This document shows, piece by piece, positions 25,737 to 33,260 of a DNA stretch of 64,000 nt; the stretch's first letter is position 1; every line of letters begins with the position of its first letter. Under the pieces are notes generated by a model. The model was not told where the DNA came from and made no database searches. It saw only the letters and a program-made list of their open reading frames with translations. The position numbers and the translations under genes were made by a program. The DNA is from an uncultured Flavobacteriaceae bacterium (lineage in GTDB: Bacteria > Bacteroidota > Bacteroidia > Flavobacteriales > Flavobacteriaceae), in contig CAKUPQ010000001.1 of the NCBI GenBank assembly GCA_934675205.1, positions 558,001-622,000 of the forward strand. Direction: 5' to 3'.

Positions 25737-28016
25737 CTATTTTACTTTTTGACGTATCATCGGGTTGGTAATCACGTGACATCTGGCATTAAACCTGTCT
25801 AAATCATCAGGAATTTGAGTAAAGTTAGTAGCACTACCTCCTATCCCTGCTCCAGCTCCGTGGTTAGACCAGTTGCTATGTGTTCCTGAAGTTCCTCCGT
25901 TTGTTGTCGTATTGATTGTAGCTCCCGGAGCGTAGTAAAAAACAGCACCTCCTCCACCTCCACCTCCGGGACCGTGAATGTCATTATGGGTTACATTACC
26001 TCCGGCACCTCCATTGGCAATAAGGTTGATAGTGGCAGTACTGCTGTTGGCAACATTCAAGAATATTGTACCTCCGGCACCTCCACCTCCACCTCCGTCA
26101 CCACTTGTGGTTGAACCTCCGGCAGAACCATTAGCACGTAAAGTCCCTGTACCTGCTACTCTTCTGGCAGAAATAAGAACAATTCCCCCACCTGCACCTC
26201 CGTATGAAGTACCGTTATTATTAGAATCTCCACGACCTCCTGCACCTCCCATAAAAACACGATGGGAAATATTGTTTATAACACCTGCTCCTATCGAAAA
26301 CAGTGAATAACCACCTATTCCTCTGTCATCAGCAGCAGTAAGATGAGAGTTAGCATTCCACCCTGCTCTATATCCAAAACCTCCTGTTCCTCCTGCTCCG
26401 GAATTAGAACCTCCACCTCCACCTCCGTTGTGTGAGTTCCCTCCACCCCCTGCATTAGCAGGAGCACCTCGACCAAAATCACCATTACTGTAACCTCCTT
26501 GATAAGTTGCCCCATTATCTAAACTGGTATTTGTACTGAGATTCCATACATAACGAGGAGTTCCCGCAATACTTTCACCTTTTCCTGCTCCTAAATTATT
26601 AGTTTCTAAAGTTCTGTAATGGGTTAAATTACTTCCGGAATCTACATTCGGAGAATTTCCTCCTCTAAATCCTCTATTGTCAGCATGAATCGTTTGTCCA
26701 TTGAAATTTAACAAACTTGATACTTCCATAGCTACTACTCCTCCAACGTTACCGTTCCAATAAGGAGCGGTTATGGTTGAGGTAAGCGTTATAGACGAAT
26801 ATTGAGGTACCCGAATAATCTGATAACGTCCTTTTCCTCGGTTTGTATCACCAGTTCCGTTAAATGTAGTATAATTATACTTCAACCCGTTACCCGTACC
26901 TGCTCCTCTGAATGTTAATGTACCTCCTCCAACAGCCACGTTGCTTTGGGCAACGATATATTCATAATATCCAACGGAATAACCATAAACAATAGAACCA
27001 TAGGCAGCCGTATCAGTTGTATTGATATGAGCGTGTTGCATCTGAATAATCAGTAGTAAATCGCCTGCTACAATAGGCGTAGTTCCATAACCCGAAGGAA
27101 CAGCACCTACGGCTACAGAAGTTGCTCCTGCACTTACAGAAACTCCTCCCGGATAATAGGTGTTGATATTACCTCCTCCATAGGTAGTTACAGTTGTACC
27201 GTCTCTACCCGGACTGGCACAAAGAGCTTGAGTATCATCTCCGTCATAATCCATATAAGCCGTAATCATAACGCGACCGTCACCTCCAGAACCTCCAGCT
27301 CTATCTGTATTATTATTAGCACGTCCTCCACTACCTCCCCCTCCAGGAATACTGCCCTGAAGCCCGTCTGCACCTCCAGAGGTATGCCCATTTGCACCAG
27401 TTCCTCCTCCTGCAGCATTTGTCCCTTCATTAGCTCCGGAAGCATTTCCTCCACCTCCGGCACCACCACCACCACTATAGCCACTACCTCCTGTAGTTCC
27501 GTTTCCTCCATTTCCTCCACTTAAAACTATTTCTCCAGTACAACCGGAAGCAGCTCCCCCATTAGCTCCTGTTGTAGAGTTATTTAAAACACTATTACCT
27601 CCTGTTGCTAAAACTATTGGATTAGTAGGATTATTGCTGGTTGAAGTTGTTGCTCTAAACCAAGAGTTAAGTCCTGCGGCTGTAGTTGAAGATCCTGCAC
27701 CTACCCGATAATAATAGGTCTGCCCGGGAGTAACTGCAATCATACTTGAGGCATAAGCACCGCCACCACCTCCACCGGCACCTCCATTACTCGAAGTTCT
27801 AGTTCCTCCACGACCTCCACCTCCCCAAGTTTCTATTTTGATAGCGACAACTCCTGTTGGAACTGTCCAAGAATGGGTGGTGCCCGTAGTTGTATTAGTA
27901 GGAATAACCACCTGTGCCGTAGCCGAATGTATTCCGAAAAAGCAAAGAAAAACCAAGAGTGTTTTAACAACTACAGAAGAGGTTGTATTTAACAAAAGAG
28001 TAGCAATCGTATTCAT
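25737..28016 (-). CDS. glycine-rich secreted or surface protein
   Basis: 759 residues. A signal peptide (ending FFGIHSATAQ) is followed by a glycine-rich domain beginning SWTVPTGVVAIKIETWGGGG, a pattern of the Gly_rich_2 type, with many GGAGG and GGGGG runs across residues about 60-260 and again 480-700. Between them is a beta-rich stretch (residues about 270-470). I see no type IX secretion C-terminal sorting domain (no terminal Lys-rich strand): the end reads RCHVITNPMIRQKVK. It could be a short or trimmed adhesin. The reading frame opens at 28046, but the -7 box at 28044-28051 fixes the ATG at 28016. Confidence 0.83.
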   Translation of the reverse strand: MNTIATLLLNTTSSVVVKTLLVFLCFFGIHSATAQVVIPTNTTTGTTHSWTVPTGVVAIKIETWGGGGRGGTRTSSNGGAGGGGGGAYASSMIAVTPGQTYYYRVGAGSSTTAAGLNSWFRATTSTSNNPTNPIVLATGGNSVLNNSTTGANGGAASGCTGEIVLSGGNGGNGTTGGSGYSGGGGAGGGGNASGANEGTNAAGGGTGANGHTSGGADGLQGSIPGGGGSGGRANNNTDRAGGSGGDGRVMITAYMDYDGDDTQALCASPGRDGTTVTTYGGGNINTYYPGGVSVSAGATSVAVGAVPSGYGTTPIVAGDLLLIIQMQHAHINTTDTAAYGSIVYGYSVGYYEYIVAQSNVAVGGGTLTFRGAGTGNGLKYNYTTFNGTGDTNRGKGRYQIIRVPQYSSITLTSTITAPYWNGNVGGVVAMEVSSLLNFNGQTIHADNRGFRGGNSPNVDSGSNLTHYRTLETNNLGAGKGESIAGTPRYVWNLSTNTSLDNGATYQGGYSNGDFGRGAPANAGGGGNSHNGGGGGGSNSGAGGTGGFGYRAGWNANSHLTAADDRGIGGYSLFSIGAGVINNISHRVFMGGAGGRGDSNNNGTSYGGAGGGIVLISARRVAGTGTLRANGSAGGSTTSGDGGGGGGAGGTIFLNVANSSTATINLIANGGAGGNVTHNDIHGPGGGGGGGAVFYYAPGATINTTTNGGTSGTHSNWSNHGAGAGIGGSATNFTQIPDDLDRFNARCHVITNPMIRQKVK

Positions 28017-28043
28017 AATAAGGTGATTGTTTACGTTGATTAG

Positions 28044-28051
28044 CAAAGATA
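28044..28051 (-). promoter_or_regulatory. -7 box of the glycine-rich gene
   Basis: TATCTTTG on the minus strand fits TAnnTTTG and overlaps the upstream TTG codon, so that codon cannot be the start. Confidence 0.55.
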
Positions 28052-28113
28052 TATAAAAATAAAATATTTATTCTATTAAAATAGATTTATGCTGTTTTTA
28101 TATGTTCGAGTTT

Positions 28114-29910
28114 TTAGTCATGCGAAATAAAAAAAGACACTAATGATTGAACATCAATCCCGCACTTTTTTTGCAGTTCTTCGACTGTTCCGTGCTGGAT
28201 AAATTCATCGGGAATACCGAGTGTTTTTATCGGAGTCTGATACTTATTTTCAGAGGCAAATTCCAAAACAGCCGAGCCGAAACCTCCTTTTATGGTTCCG
28301 TCTTCTACGGTAATTATTTTCTTGAAATTCGTACAAATAAAATGTAGTGTTTCTTTATCTAAAGGCTTTACAAATCCGAAATGATAATGAGCAAAATCAT
28401 CGTCATTGTGAGCTTGTCGAAGCACGTCACTCTGAGCTTGTTGAAGAGCCTTACTCACATTATTCCCGATAAATCCTGTTGAAAGCACAGCAACTTTGTT
28501 TCCTTTTTTGAGGAGTTTTGCCTTTCCAAAAGGAATTTTTTCAAAAGGTTTTTGCCATTCGACACATACACCTCGTCCTCTCGGATAACGGATTGCTATT
28601 GGGTTTGAGATTCCAAGCTGAACGGAATACAACATATTCCGAAGTTCGATTTCGTCAAGCGGAGCAAAAATGGTCATATTCGGAATACATCTCAAATAAG
28701 CCAAATCGAAATTTCCGTGATGCGTTGCTCCGTCTTCTCCGACCAATCCTGCTCTGTCCAGACAAAAAATTACGGGAAGATTTTGCAAAGCCACATCGTG
28801 GATAATCTGGTCGTAAGCTCGTTGCAAAAAAGTCGAATAGACATTGCAATAGACAATCATTCCCTGTGTTGCCATTCCTGCCGAAAGCGTAACTGCGTGT
28901 TGTTCGGCAATACCGACATCAAAAGCACGTTCGGGAATTTCGTCCATCATAAATTTGAGAGAGCTTCCCGAAGGCATAGCAGGGGTAATTCCGATTATTT
29001 TTTTGTTTTTTCGGGCAAGTTCCAAAAGTGTAAGTCCGAAAACATCCTGAAATTTCGGAGGTAATCCGTTCTGATTTTTCGGATAAATTTCTCCTGTTGC
29101 TTTATCAAATTTTCCGGGAGCGTGATAAACCACCTGATTTTCTTCTGCCTGTTGAAGCCCTTTTCCTTTGGTGGTAACAATATGCAGGAGCTTAACGCCT
29201 TTTGTGTTTTTCAATCGTTCCAACTCGTTAATGAGTACAGGAATATTGTGTCCGTCAATCGGACCTGAATAATTTATGTTTAACGAAGTAAAAATATTAT
29301 TCTGGTTTTTTTCAGGATTTTCTTTTATGGAAGTCAGATAATGTTTGAAAGCCCCGACACTCGGGTCAATTCCGATAGCGTTGTCATTCAGGATAATAAG
29401 CAGATTGGCATCGGTTATTCCCGAATGATTCAGCCCCTCAAAAGCCATTCCCGATACAATTGAGGCATCTCCGACAACTGCAATGTGATTTTTTTCGGTT
29501 TCTCCTTTTAGCTTTGAGGCAATTGCCATTCCCAAAACAGCCGAAACAGCAGTCGAAGAATGTCCCGTTCCGAAAGCATCGTACTTGCTTTCACTTCGTT
29601 TGGGAAAGCCTGAAATTCCGTTTTTCTGACGATTGGTGTGAAATTTATCTTTTCTTTCGGTTAAGATTTTATGTCCGTAAGCCTGATGTCCTACGTCCCA
29701 AACCAATAAATCGTTCGGAGTGTCAAAAACGTAATGCAAAGCAATGGTAAGCTCCACCACTCCAAGACTTGCTCCGAGATGCCCTTCTTTTGCCGAAACA
29801 ATATCAATGATAAAATTCCGCAATTCTCCTGCCAATTCCGGGAGTTCCGAAACCGACAGCTTTTTCAGGTCTTGCGGATTGTTTATTTTTTCTAAAAGAT
29901 TGTTCTTCAT
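28114..29910 (-). CDS. dxs: 1-deoxy-D-xylulose-5-phosphate synthase
   Basis: A 598-residue thiamine diphosphate enzyme joining pyruvate and glyceraldehyde 3-phosphate. Visible parts are LVWDVGHQAYGHKILT, the ThDP-binding VVGDASIVSGMAFEGLNHSG (GDG is GDA, which I recall from other flavobacterial Dxs), RAGLVGEDGATHHGNFDL and RYPRGRG. Residues about 489-505 (QQAQSDVLRQAHNDDD) are encoded by two tandem copies of a dispersed repeat, an insertion relative to the family. It is probably co-transcribed with mce and an XRE regulator but also has its own -7 box. The product feeds MEP isoprenoids, thiamine or pyridoxal phosphate. Confidence 0.95.
   Translation of the reverse strand: MKNNLLEKINNPQDLKKLSVSELPELAGELRNFIIDIVSAKEGHLGASLGVVELTIALHYVFDTPNDLLVWDVGHQAYGHKILTERKDKFHTNRQKNGISGFPKRSESKYDAFGTGHSSTAVSAVLGMAIASKLKGETEKNHIAVVGDASIVSGMAFEGLNHSGITDANLLIILNDNAIGIDPSVGAFKHYLTSIKENPEKNQNNIFTSLNINYSGPIDGHNIPVLINELERLKNTKGVKLLHIVTTKGKGLQQAEENQVVYHAPGKFDKATGEIYPKNQNGLPPKFQDVFGLTLLELARKNKKIIGITPAMPSGSSLKFMMDEIPERAFDVGIAEQHAVTLSAGMATQGMIVYCNVYSTFLQRAYDQIIHDVALQNLPVIFCLDRAGLVGEDGATHHGNFDLAYLRCIPNMTIFAPLDEIELRNMLYSVQLGISNPIAIRYPRGRGVCVEWQKPFEKIPFGKAKLLKKGNKVAVLSTGFIGNNVSKALQQAQSDVLRQAHNDDDFAHYHFGFVKPLDKETLHFICTNFKKIITVEDGTIKGGFGSAVLEFASENKYQTPIKTLGIPDEFIQHGTVEELQKKCGIDVQSLVSFFISHD
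28401..28446 (-). repeat. two in-frame copies of the CTTCGACAAGCTCAG repeat within dxs
   Basis: On the minus strand the copies at 28425-28446 and 28401-28422 begin CTTCAACAAGCTCAG and CTTCGACAAGCTCAC and are spaced 24 bases, exactly eight codons. The same element occurs as an inverted pair at 24983-25049. Confidence 0.85.
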
Positions 29911-29930
29911 TTTTTACCCAAAACAAAGGG

Positions 29931-29938
29931 CAAATTTA
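29931..29938 (-). promoter_or_regulatory. internal -7 box of dxs
   Basis: TAAATTTG on the minus strand fits TAnnTTTG at the very end of the mce gene, about 20 bases before the dxs ATG. Confidence 0.45.
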
Positions 29939-30349
29939 CGGATTTTGTAAAGGAATTTCCTGACAAAGTTCGATTAAAACTCCGTTTGTGGTTTTTGGGT
30001 GCAGAAAAGCCACTAATTTATTATCAGCTCCTTTTTTCGGGATTTCGTTGAGTATGGTAAAACCCTCTGCTTTGAGCCTTGCAATTTCTGAAACAATGTC
30101 TTCTACATCAAAAGCAATATGGTGAATTCCCTCACCTTTTTTTTCTATGAATTTAGCAATCGGACTATCGGGATTTGTAGCCTCCAAAAGTTCAATTTTG
30201 TTGGGTCCATTCATAAAAAAAGAAGTTTTAACTCCCTCACTTTCGACTTCTTCAGTTTTGTAATGTGATGCTCCGAAAAGTTTGGCAAATAATTCGTTAG
30301 AGACTTCGAGGTCTTTTACTGCAATTCCGATATGTTCTATTTTTTTCAT
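29936..30349 (-). CDS. mce: methylmalonyl-CoA epimerase
   Basis: A 137-residue VOC-family enzyme that interconverts the two epimers of methylmalonyl-CoA in propionate metabolism. The metal ligands are visible in MKKIEHIGIAVKDLE (His6), GEGIHHIAFDV, and the C-terminal GVLIELCQE (Glu). Its partner methylmalonyl-CoA mutase is elsewhere. The start codon directly follows the stop of the XRE gene, so they share an mRNA. Confidence 0.93.
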   Translation of the reverse strand: MKKIEHIGIAVKDLEVSNELFAKLFGASHYKTEEVESEGVKTSFFMNGPNKIELLEATNPDSPIAKFIEKKGEGIHHIAFDVEDIVSEIARLKAEGFTILNEIPKKGADNKLVAFLHPKTTNGVLIELCQEIPLQNP

Positions 30350-30700
30350 TTATTTTTCTAATAATGATTTCATCATTCCTATCTGCTCTTTGAGTGATTT
30401 TATGGTTTCTTCGTATTGTTCAATGAGCTTTTCGGGAAGATTGATGTAATTTAAACCATTGTTTCCTGTTGAATTATGGATATTAAAAACCTTTTTATCA
30501 TCAAAGCCTAAAACCTCAACAGGAGTAATTCCCAAAACAGCACTTATTTCGTTCAGACGGTTTACGGTAAGCTGGGTTTCGCCTGTTTCGATTTTGGAAT
30601 AAGCTCTTGTGGAAATTCCCAAATGCCCTGCCATATATTCTTGAGTAAAATTCTTTAATTCCCTCAACTGCTTTATCTTGATTTCAGGTTTTTCTATCAT
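30350..30700 (-). CDS. XRE-family transcriptional regulator
   Basis: A 116-residue protein with a lambda-repressor-like helix-turn-helix at about residues 8-63 (QLRELKNFTQEYMAGHLGIS, YSKIETGETQLTVNRL) and a C-terminal coiled coil (LIEQYEETIKSLKEQIG) for dimerisation. It heads a transcript with mce and dxs and probably represses itself, because two 15-base direct repeats 20 bases apart cover its promoter. The regulated genes cannot be told; it could be the controller of the adjacent accessory genes from 30818. Confidence 0.88.
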   Translation of the reverse strand: MIEKPEIKIKQLRELKNFTQEYMAGHLGISTRAYSKIETGETQLTVNRLNEISAVLGITPVEVLGFDDKKVFNIHNSTGNNGLNYINLPEKLIEQYEETIKSLKEQIGMMKSLLEK

Positions 30701-30716
30701 TGCCTTATGATTTAAA

Positions 30717-30751
30717 AGTTCAAAATTAGAAATAATAGTTCAGAATTAGAA
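30717..30751 (-). promoter_or_regulatory. direct-repeat operator over the XRE promoter
   Basis: AGTTCAAAATTAGAA (30717-30731) and AGTTCAGAATTAGAA (30737-30751) are 20 bases apart, two helical turns. The -7 box TAATTTTG (minus strand, 30721-30728) lies within the first copy. Confidence 0.55.
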
Positions 30752-30783
30752 GTTTTTAAGGAAATATTTTGTTAAGAGAGGTT

Positions 30784-30791
30784 TATTTTTG
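30784..30791 (+). promoter_or_regulatory. -7 box of the accessory operon
   Basis: TATTTTTG fits TAnnTTTG, 26 bases before the ATG at 30818. The XRE operator (30717-30751) lies where an upstream regulator of this promoter would bind. Confidence 0.5.
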
Positions 30792-30817
30792 TAAAATTAG
30801 CTTTAGCGATTGAAAAT

Positions 30818-31480
30818 ATGAAAAAAACTATCATTTATTTTGTTTCAATTCTTTTCATTTTTGTTCTTTTTTCTTGTGAAAAACCGGTCAAAAAAGAGGT
30901 GCTATCTACTTTTGGGGTCCTGAATAATAAGCTGGAAGATTCCAATCAGATATTGGACATTAATAACTCGGCATTGCTTGAAGATTTGACTCAAAAAGCT
31001 AACGACCATCCTGGAAAATATGCAGAAAGACTTCAAAAAGCAACTGAAATCAGAAAAATTTCGGCTGATTATGTAGCTTACATTGAAAGTATCAAGGTCA
31101 TCATAACGGAAGATTTTGAATTTGACAAATATGGTAATCTGCCGTTTGAGCAAATGGACAAAGGAGAAACCCTTGACCTTTTGTTCTTTAAAGGAGATAA
31201 GATTACAGAAGAAGGACAATATTTTTTAATTAAAATAAGGAATTATAATGTTGATGTTCAGAGAATAGCAGGAAGTTTTCTATTGGAAGAAACACGAGGT
31301 AAAATGAATATGCTTTTTTCTACGGAATATGTTTATTCTAAAAAAGAAGGTAAGAATATAGAGTGGTTGAACTATCATTATTTTGGTTTTCCTGCAATCG
31401 CTTCTTTGACAAAACTTACTCAATTACAAAATGATGTTAAAACAACTGAAAACGAGATAATTTCGGGAATGTTCTTTTAA
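30818..31480 (+). CDS. lipoprotein matching the first periplasmic domain of GldM
   Basis: 220 residues. The lipoprotein signal ends in LFSC at Cys20. From residue about 26 it reads KEVLSTFGVLNNKLEDSN, then YVAYIESIK, LPFEQMDKGE, and YHYFGFPAIASLTKLTQLQNDV: this follows, in order, the segments after the membrane anchor of flavobacterial GldM (as I recall it, KEVISAFG, FYAYIGTLK, MPYEAMDRGD and YHFKGFPAIASLAKL). GldM is the inner-membrane motor rod of gliding and type IX secretion; here one domain stands alone and lipid-anchored. It heads five closely spaced genes. The biological role is unknown. Confidence 0.8.
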   Translation: MKKTIIYFVSILFIFVLFSCEKPVKKEVLSTFGVLNNKLEDSNQILDINNSALLEDLTQKANDHPGKYAERLQKATEIRKISADYVAYIESIKVIITEDFEFDKYGNLPFEQMDKGETLDLLFFKGDKITEEGQYFLIKIRNYNVDVQRIAGSFLLEETRGKMNMLFSTEYVYSKKEGKNIEWLNYHYFGFPAIASLTKLTQLQNDVKTTENEIISGMFF

Positions 31481-31496
31481 AAAAACCAAGTAAAAA

Positions 31497-31661
31497 ATGA
31501 ATACACTATCAAAAATATTTCTTTTAATAGTTGTAGGGATTGTACTACTTGCAATATCTATCGTAATCGGAGCACAAAATGACATAAACCTTACTTGGGT
31601 TGTGGCTTTTATACTAATAATATTGTGGAATGTTTTGCCTAAAAAGAAAAATAATAAATAA
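31497..31661 (+). CDS. 54-residue two-helix membrane protein
   Basis: A short frame from ATG at 31497 with 16 bases after the GldM-like gene. It has two hydrophobic segments (KIFLLIVVGIVLLAISIVI and TWVVAFILIILW) joined by a short loop (GAQNDINL), and a basic C terminus (PKKKNNK) that should lie in the cytoplasm. No family recognised. Its spacing and direction place it in the accessory operon. Confidence 0.6.
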   Translation: MNTLSKIFLLIVVGIVLLAISIVIGAQNDINLTWVVAFILIILWNVLPKKKNNK

Positions 31662-31670
31662 ACTCGTTTT

Positions 31671-31937
31671 ATGATGGAATTTAGATATAGCTCTGCTTTC
31701 TTTATAGATACGATTTCCACGATAGGGTATTATAGTGGTAAAGATTTTGTGGAAAAAGAACATTTTATGCAAGAGGTTTTTTTATCTATATTAATTAGGA
31801 GTTCTATACACCCTTTTGATGCTATGATAGAAGATTCAGAAAATGAGTATTCAACGTATTTTTTTAAGAAAGAAACAGAAAATAATATAAATATCGAATC
31901 TGAAATGAATGATGACTATGAAGACCTCCCTTTTTAA
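31671..31937 (+). CDS. 88-residue acidic protein, unknown
   Basis: The frame opens with two consecutive ATG codons 9 bases after the small membrane protein. The product begins MMEFRYSSAFFIDTISTIGYYSGKD and ends in an acidic, Asn-rich stretch (NEYSTYFFKKETENNINIESEMNDDYEDLPF given in parts: ETENNINIE, NDDYEDLPF). No domain or signal peptide is recognised; probably cytoplasmic. It ends 6 bases before the next gene. Confidence 0.6.
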   Translation: MMEFRYSSAFFIDTISTIGYYSGKDFVEKEHFMQEVFLSILIRSSIHPFDAMIEDSENEYSTYFFKKETENNINIESEMNDDYEDLPF

Positions 31938-31943
31938 GAAAAT

Positions 31944-32573
31944 ATGAATAATAGAGATTTTTGGATTTACGTGGCAGGATATTTAGATGGGATTTTAAAT
32001 TTTGACAAAATAAGCCCTTATGTGATTATGCAATTATATTATAAAGTTTTAAAAAGAGAGGAATTGTATAAGCAATACATAGAAAAGAATAGTCCTAATG
32101 TCAATGAAAGAACACCAAAGTTTAAAAAATGGATAAAAAAATACATATCCATTTCTAAAAAAAGTGTTGTAGAAAAAAACGATATTAAATCATTGTTTAT
32201 AGAAACAATAAGTGATATTGATGTTCACGAAAAAGATATTTTATTTGACAAATATTATGCTACTCCTGATTTTCCGTTTTCTAATCCTGAATCTCAAAAA
32301 AAGGCTATTGAAATCATCATTGACAGAAGCAATAAGATTGAAATGAATGACCGTGATTTTTGGATTTTTGTTTCTGGTTATATAAAAAGTTTATCTGTTT
32401 TAGATAAAATACCTTCTTCTTTTATGTTAGGATTACAACAAAGAATGTTAATACGAGAATCTGCTTATATGAATAGACCTCGAAAGACATATATAAAGGA
32501 AAGTAAATATGATTTTATGAGAGGATATAATGATGATTTAGACCCCGACCAACAAAGTGGAGATTTTTGGTAA
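31944..32573 (+). CDS. 209-residue protein with an internal duplication, unknown
   Basis: Residues 1-42 (MNNRDFWIYVAGYLDGI...DKISPYV...LKREELY) and 134-176 (MNDRDFWIFVSGYIKSL...DKIPSSF...LIRESAY) are two copies of one unit of about 42 residues, joined by a charged middle with a Lys-rich segment (KKWIKKYISISKKS). The repeat could mediate dimer-like self-association. No signal peptide, so cytoplasmic. It follows the 88-residue gene by 6 bases. I recognise no family. Confidence 0.7.
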   Translation: MNNRDFWIYVAGYLDGILNFDKISPYVIMQLYYKVLKREELYKQYIEKNSPNVNERTPKFKKWIKKYISISKKSVVEKNDIKSLFIETISDIDVHEKDILFDKYYATPDFPFSNPESQKKAIEIIIDRSNKIEMNDRDFWIFVSGYIKSLSVLDKIPSSFMLGLQQRMLIRESAYMNRPRKTYIKESKYDFMRGYNDDLDPDQQSGDFW

Positions 32574-32582
32574 AAAATTAAA

Positions 32583-32738
32583 ATGGGAGGAAACAGTAAA
32601 TATTCTTTAGGTTTTTTAGCATCAATAATATTTTTATTGATTGGCTTATTTAAGTGGGATTTCAGTTATATACTTGCTTCGATAGTTTGGTTTTTTATCA
32701 CTTTATTTTTTGTGTCTATCCACAAAAACAAAGATTAA
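32583..32738 (+). CDS. 51-residue two-helix membrane protein
   Basis: A short frame from ATG at 32583, 9 bases after the previous stop. It has two hydrophobic segments (LGFLASIIFLLIGLF and YILASIVWFFITLFFVSI) linked by KWDFS and a basic tail (HKNKD). It resembles the 54-residue protein in layout but not clearly in sequence. Last gene of the accessory operon; a strong terminator follows. Confidence 0.55.
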   Translation: MGGNSKYSLGFLASIIFLLIGLFKWDFSYILASIVWFFITLFFVSIHKNKD

Positions 32739-32856
32739 TTAAACTAAAAAAGATAAAAACAAACCCTCAAAATTGAGAGCTGTTAAGTCTAACAAAAGCC
32801 CTCACAACTCCAAAAACCCGACTTTTTGGAATTTGGAGTTTTACCAATTCATAAAA

Positions 32857-32890
32857 AAACAGCCCTCAAATTTGAGGGCTATTTTTTGTA
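32857..32890. terminator. terminator between the accessory operon and the STAS gene
   Basis: The palindrome AGCCCTCAAATTTGAGGGCT (32861-32880) has A-rich sequence before it and ATTTTTTG after it, so it can work on both strands. A weaker inverted repeat (AACTCC ... GGAGTT) lies just upstream at 32806-32840. Confidence 0.85.
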
Positions 32891-32911
32891 TTTATAAACT
32901 TTTAGAATTTA

Positions 32912-33181
32912 TCAAAGAGCAGAGATAATAGACCTTTGAACAAAGTCATTTGTATTCAGAAAAGCAATTTTGTTTCTGAATATATCAGAAGATAATATTT
33001 CTCTCAACTTTCCGAAACATTCATTAGCAAAAGAGTTTGTAACAACATCTACACCTTCAAAGTCCAAATATACTTTTTCATTTTTTTCGACTTTTTCAAT
33101 AATAGATGTGCGTACTTTTGCCCCTAAATCTCTTGTTCCGAGGCTTGAGCTGATGTCTTTAAAAACGATTGTGTGTGTCAT
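32912..33181 (-). CDS. stand-alone STAS-like protein (DUF4325 type)
   Basis: An 89-residue protein with the STAS-like fold pattern: helix, then VYLDFEGVDVVTNSFANECFGKL, then a C-terminal strand (KIAFLNTNDF). Ser50 in VTNSFA lies where SpoIIAA-type anti-sigma-factor antagonists carry the phosphorylated Ser (inference from pattern). The longer frame up to 33349 has no protein-like start and is rejected. It lies 79 bases downstream of, and is presumably transcribed with, the STAS-HATPase gene. It is likely the phosphorylated partner of that kinase. Confidence 0.8.
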   Translation of the reverse strand: MTHTIVFKDISSSLGTRDLGAKVRTSIIEKVEKNEKVYLDFEGVDVVTNSFANECFGKLREILSSDIFRNKIAFLNTNDFVQRSIISAL

Positions 33182-33238
33182 AATTTCTGAACTAAAAGGG
33201 TTAAACAATATGAATAAAACACCTGTATTGTTAATAAC

Positions 33239-33258
33239 TTGTCCTTTTATAAGGACAA
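33239..33258 (-). terminator. short hairpin between the STAS-HATPase and STAS genes
   Basis: TTGTCCTT and AAGGACAA form an 8-base stem 2 bases after the HATPase stop codon. There is no long T run, so it may be a processing or attenuation signal and not a full terminator. Confidence 0.4.
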
Positions 33259-33260
33259 AA

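Noticed and set aside
25978..27524. Plus-strand and offset-frame reading frames across the glycine-rich gene
   Set aside because: They are shadows of GGN-rich codons, giving proline- or valine/glutamate-rich low-complexity products with no start signals.
31424..31720. Minus-strand frame of 98 codons opposite the accessory operon
   Set aside because: It covers the 54-residue membrane protein and the operon junctions, with no promoter or recognisable protein features.
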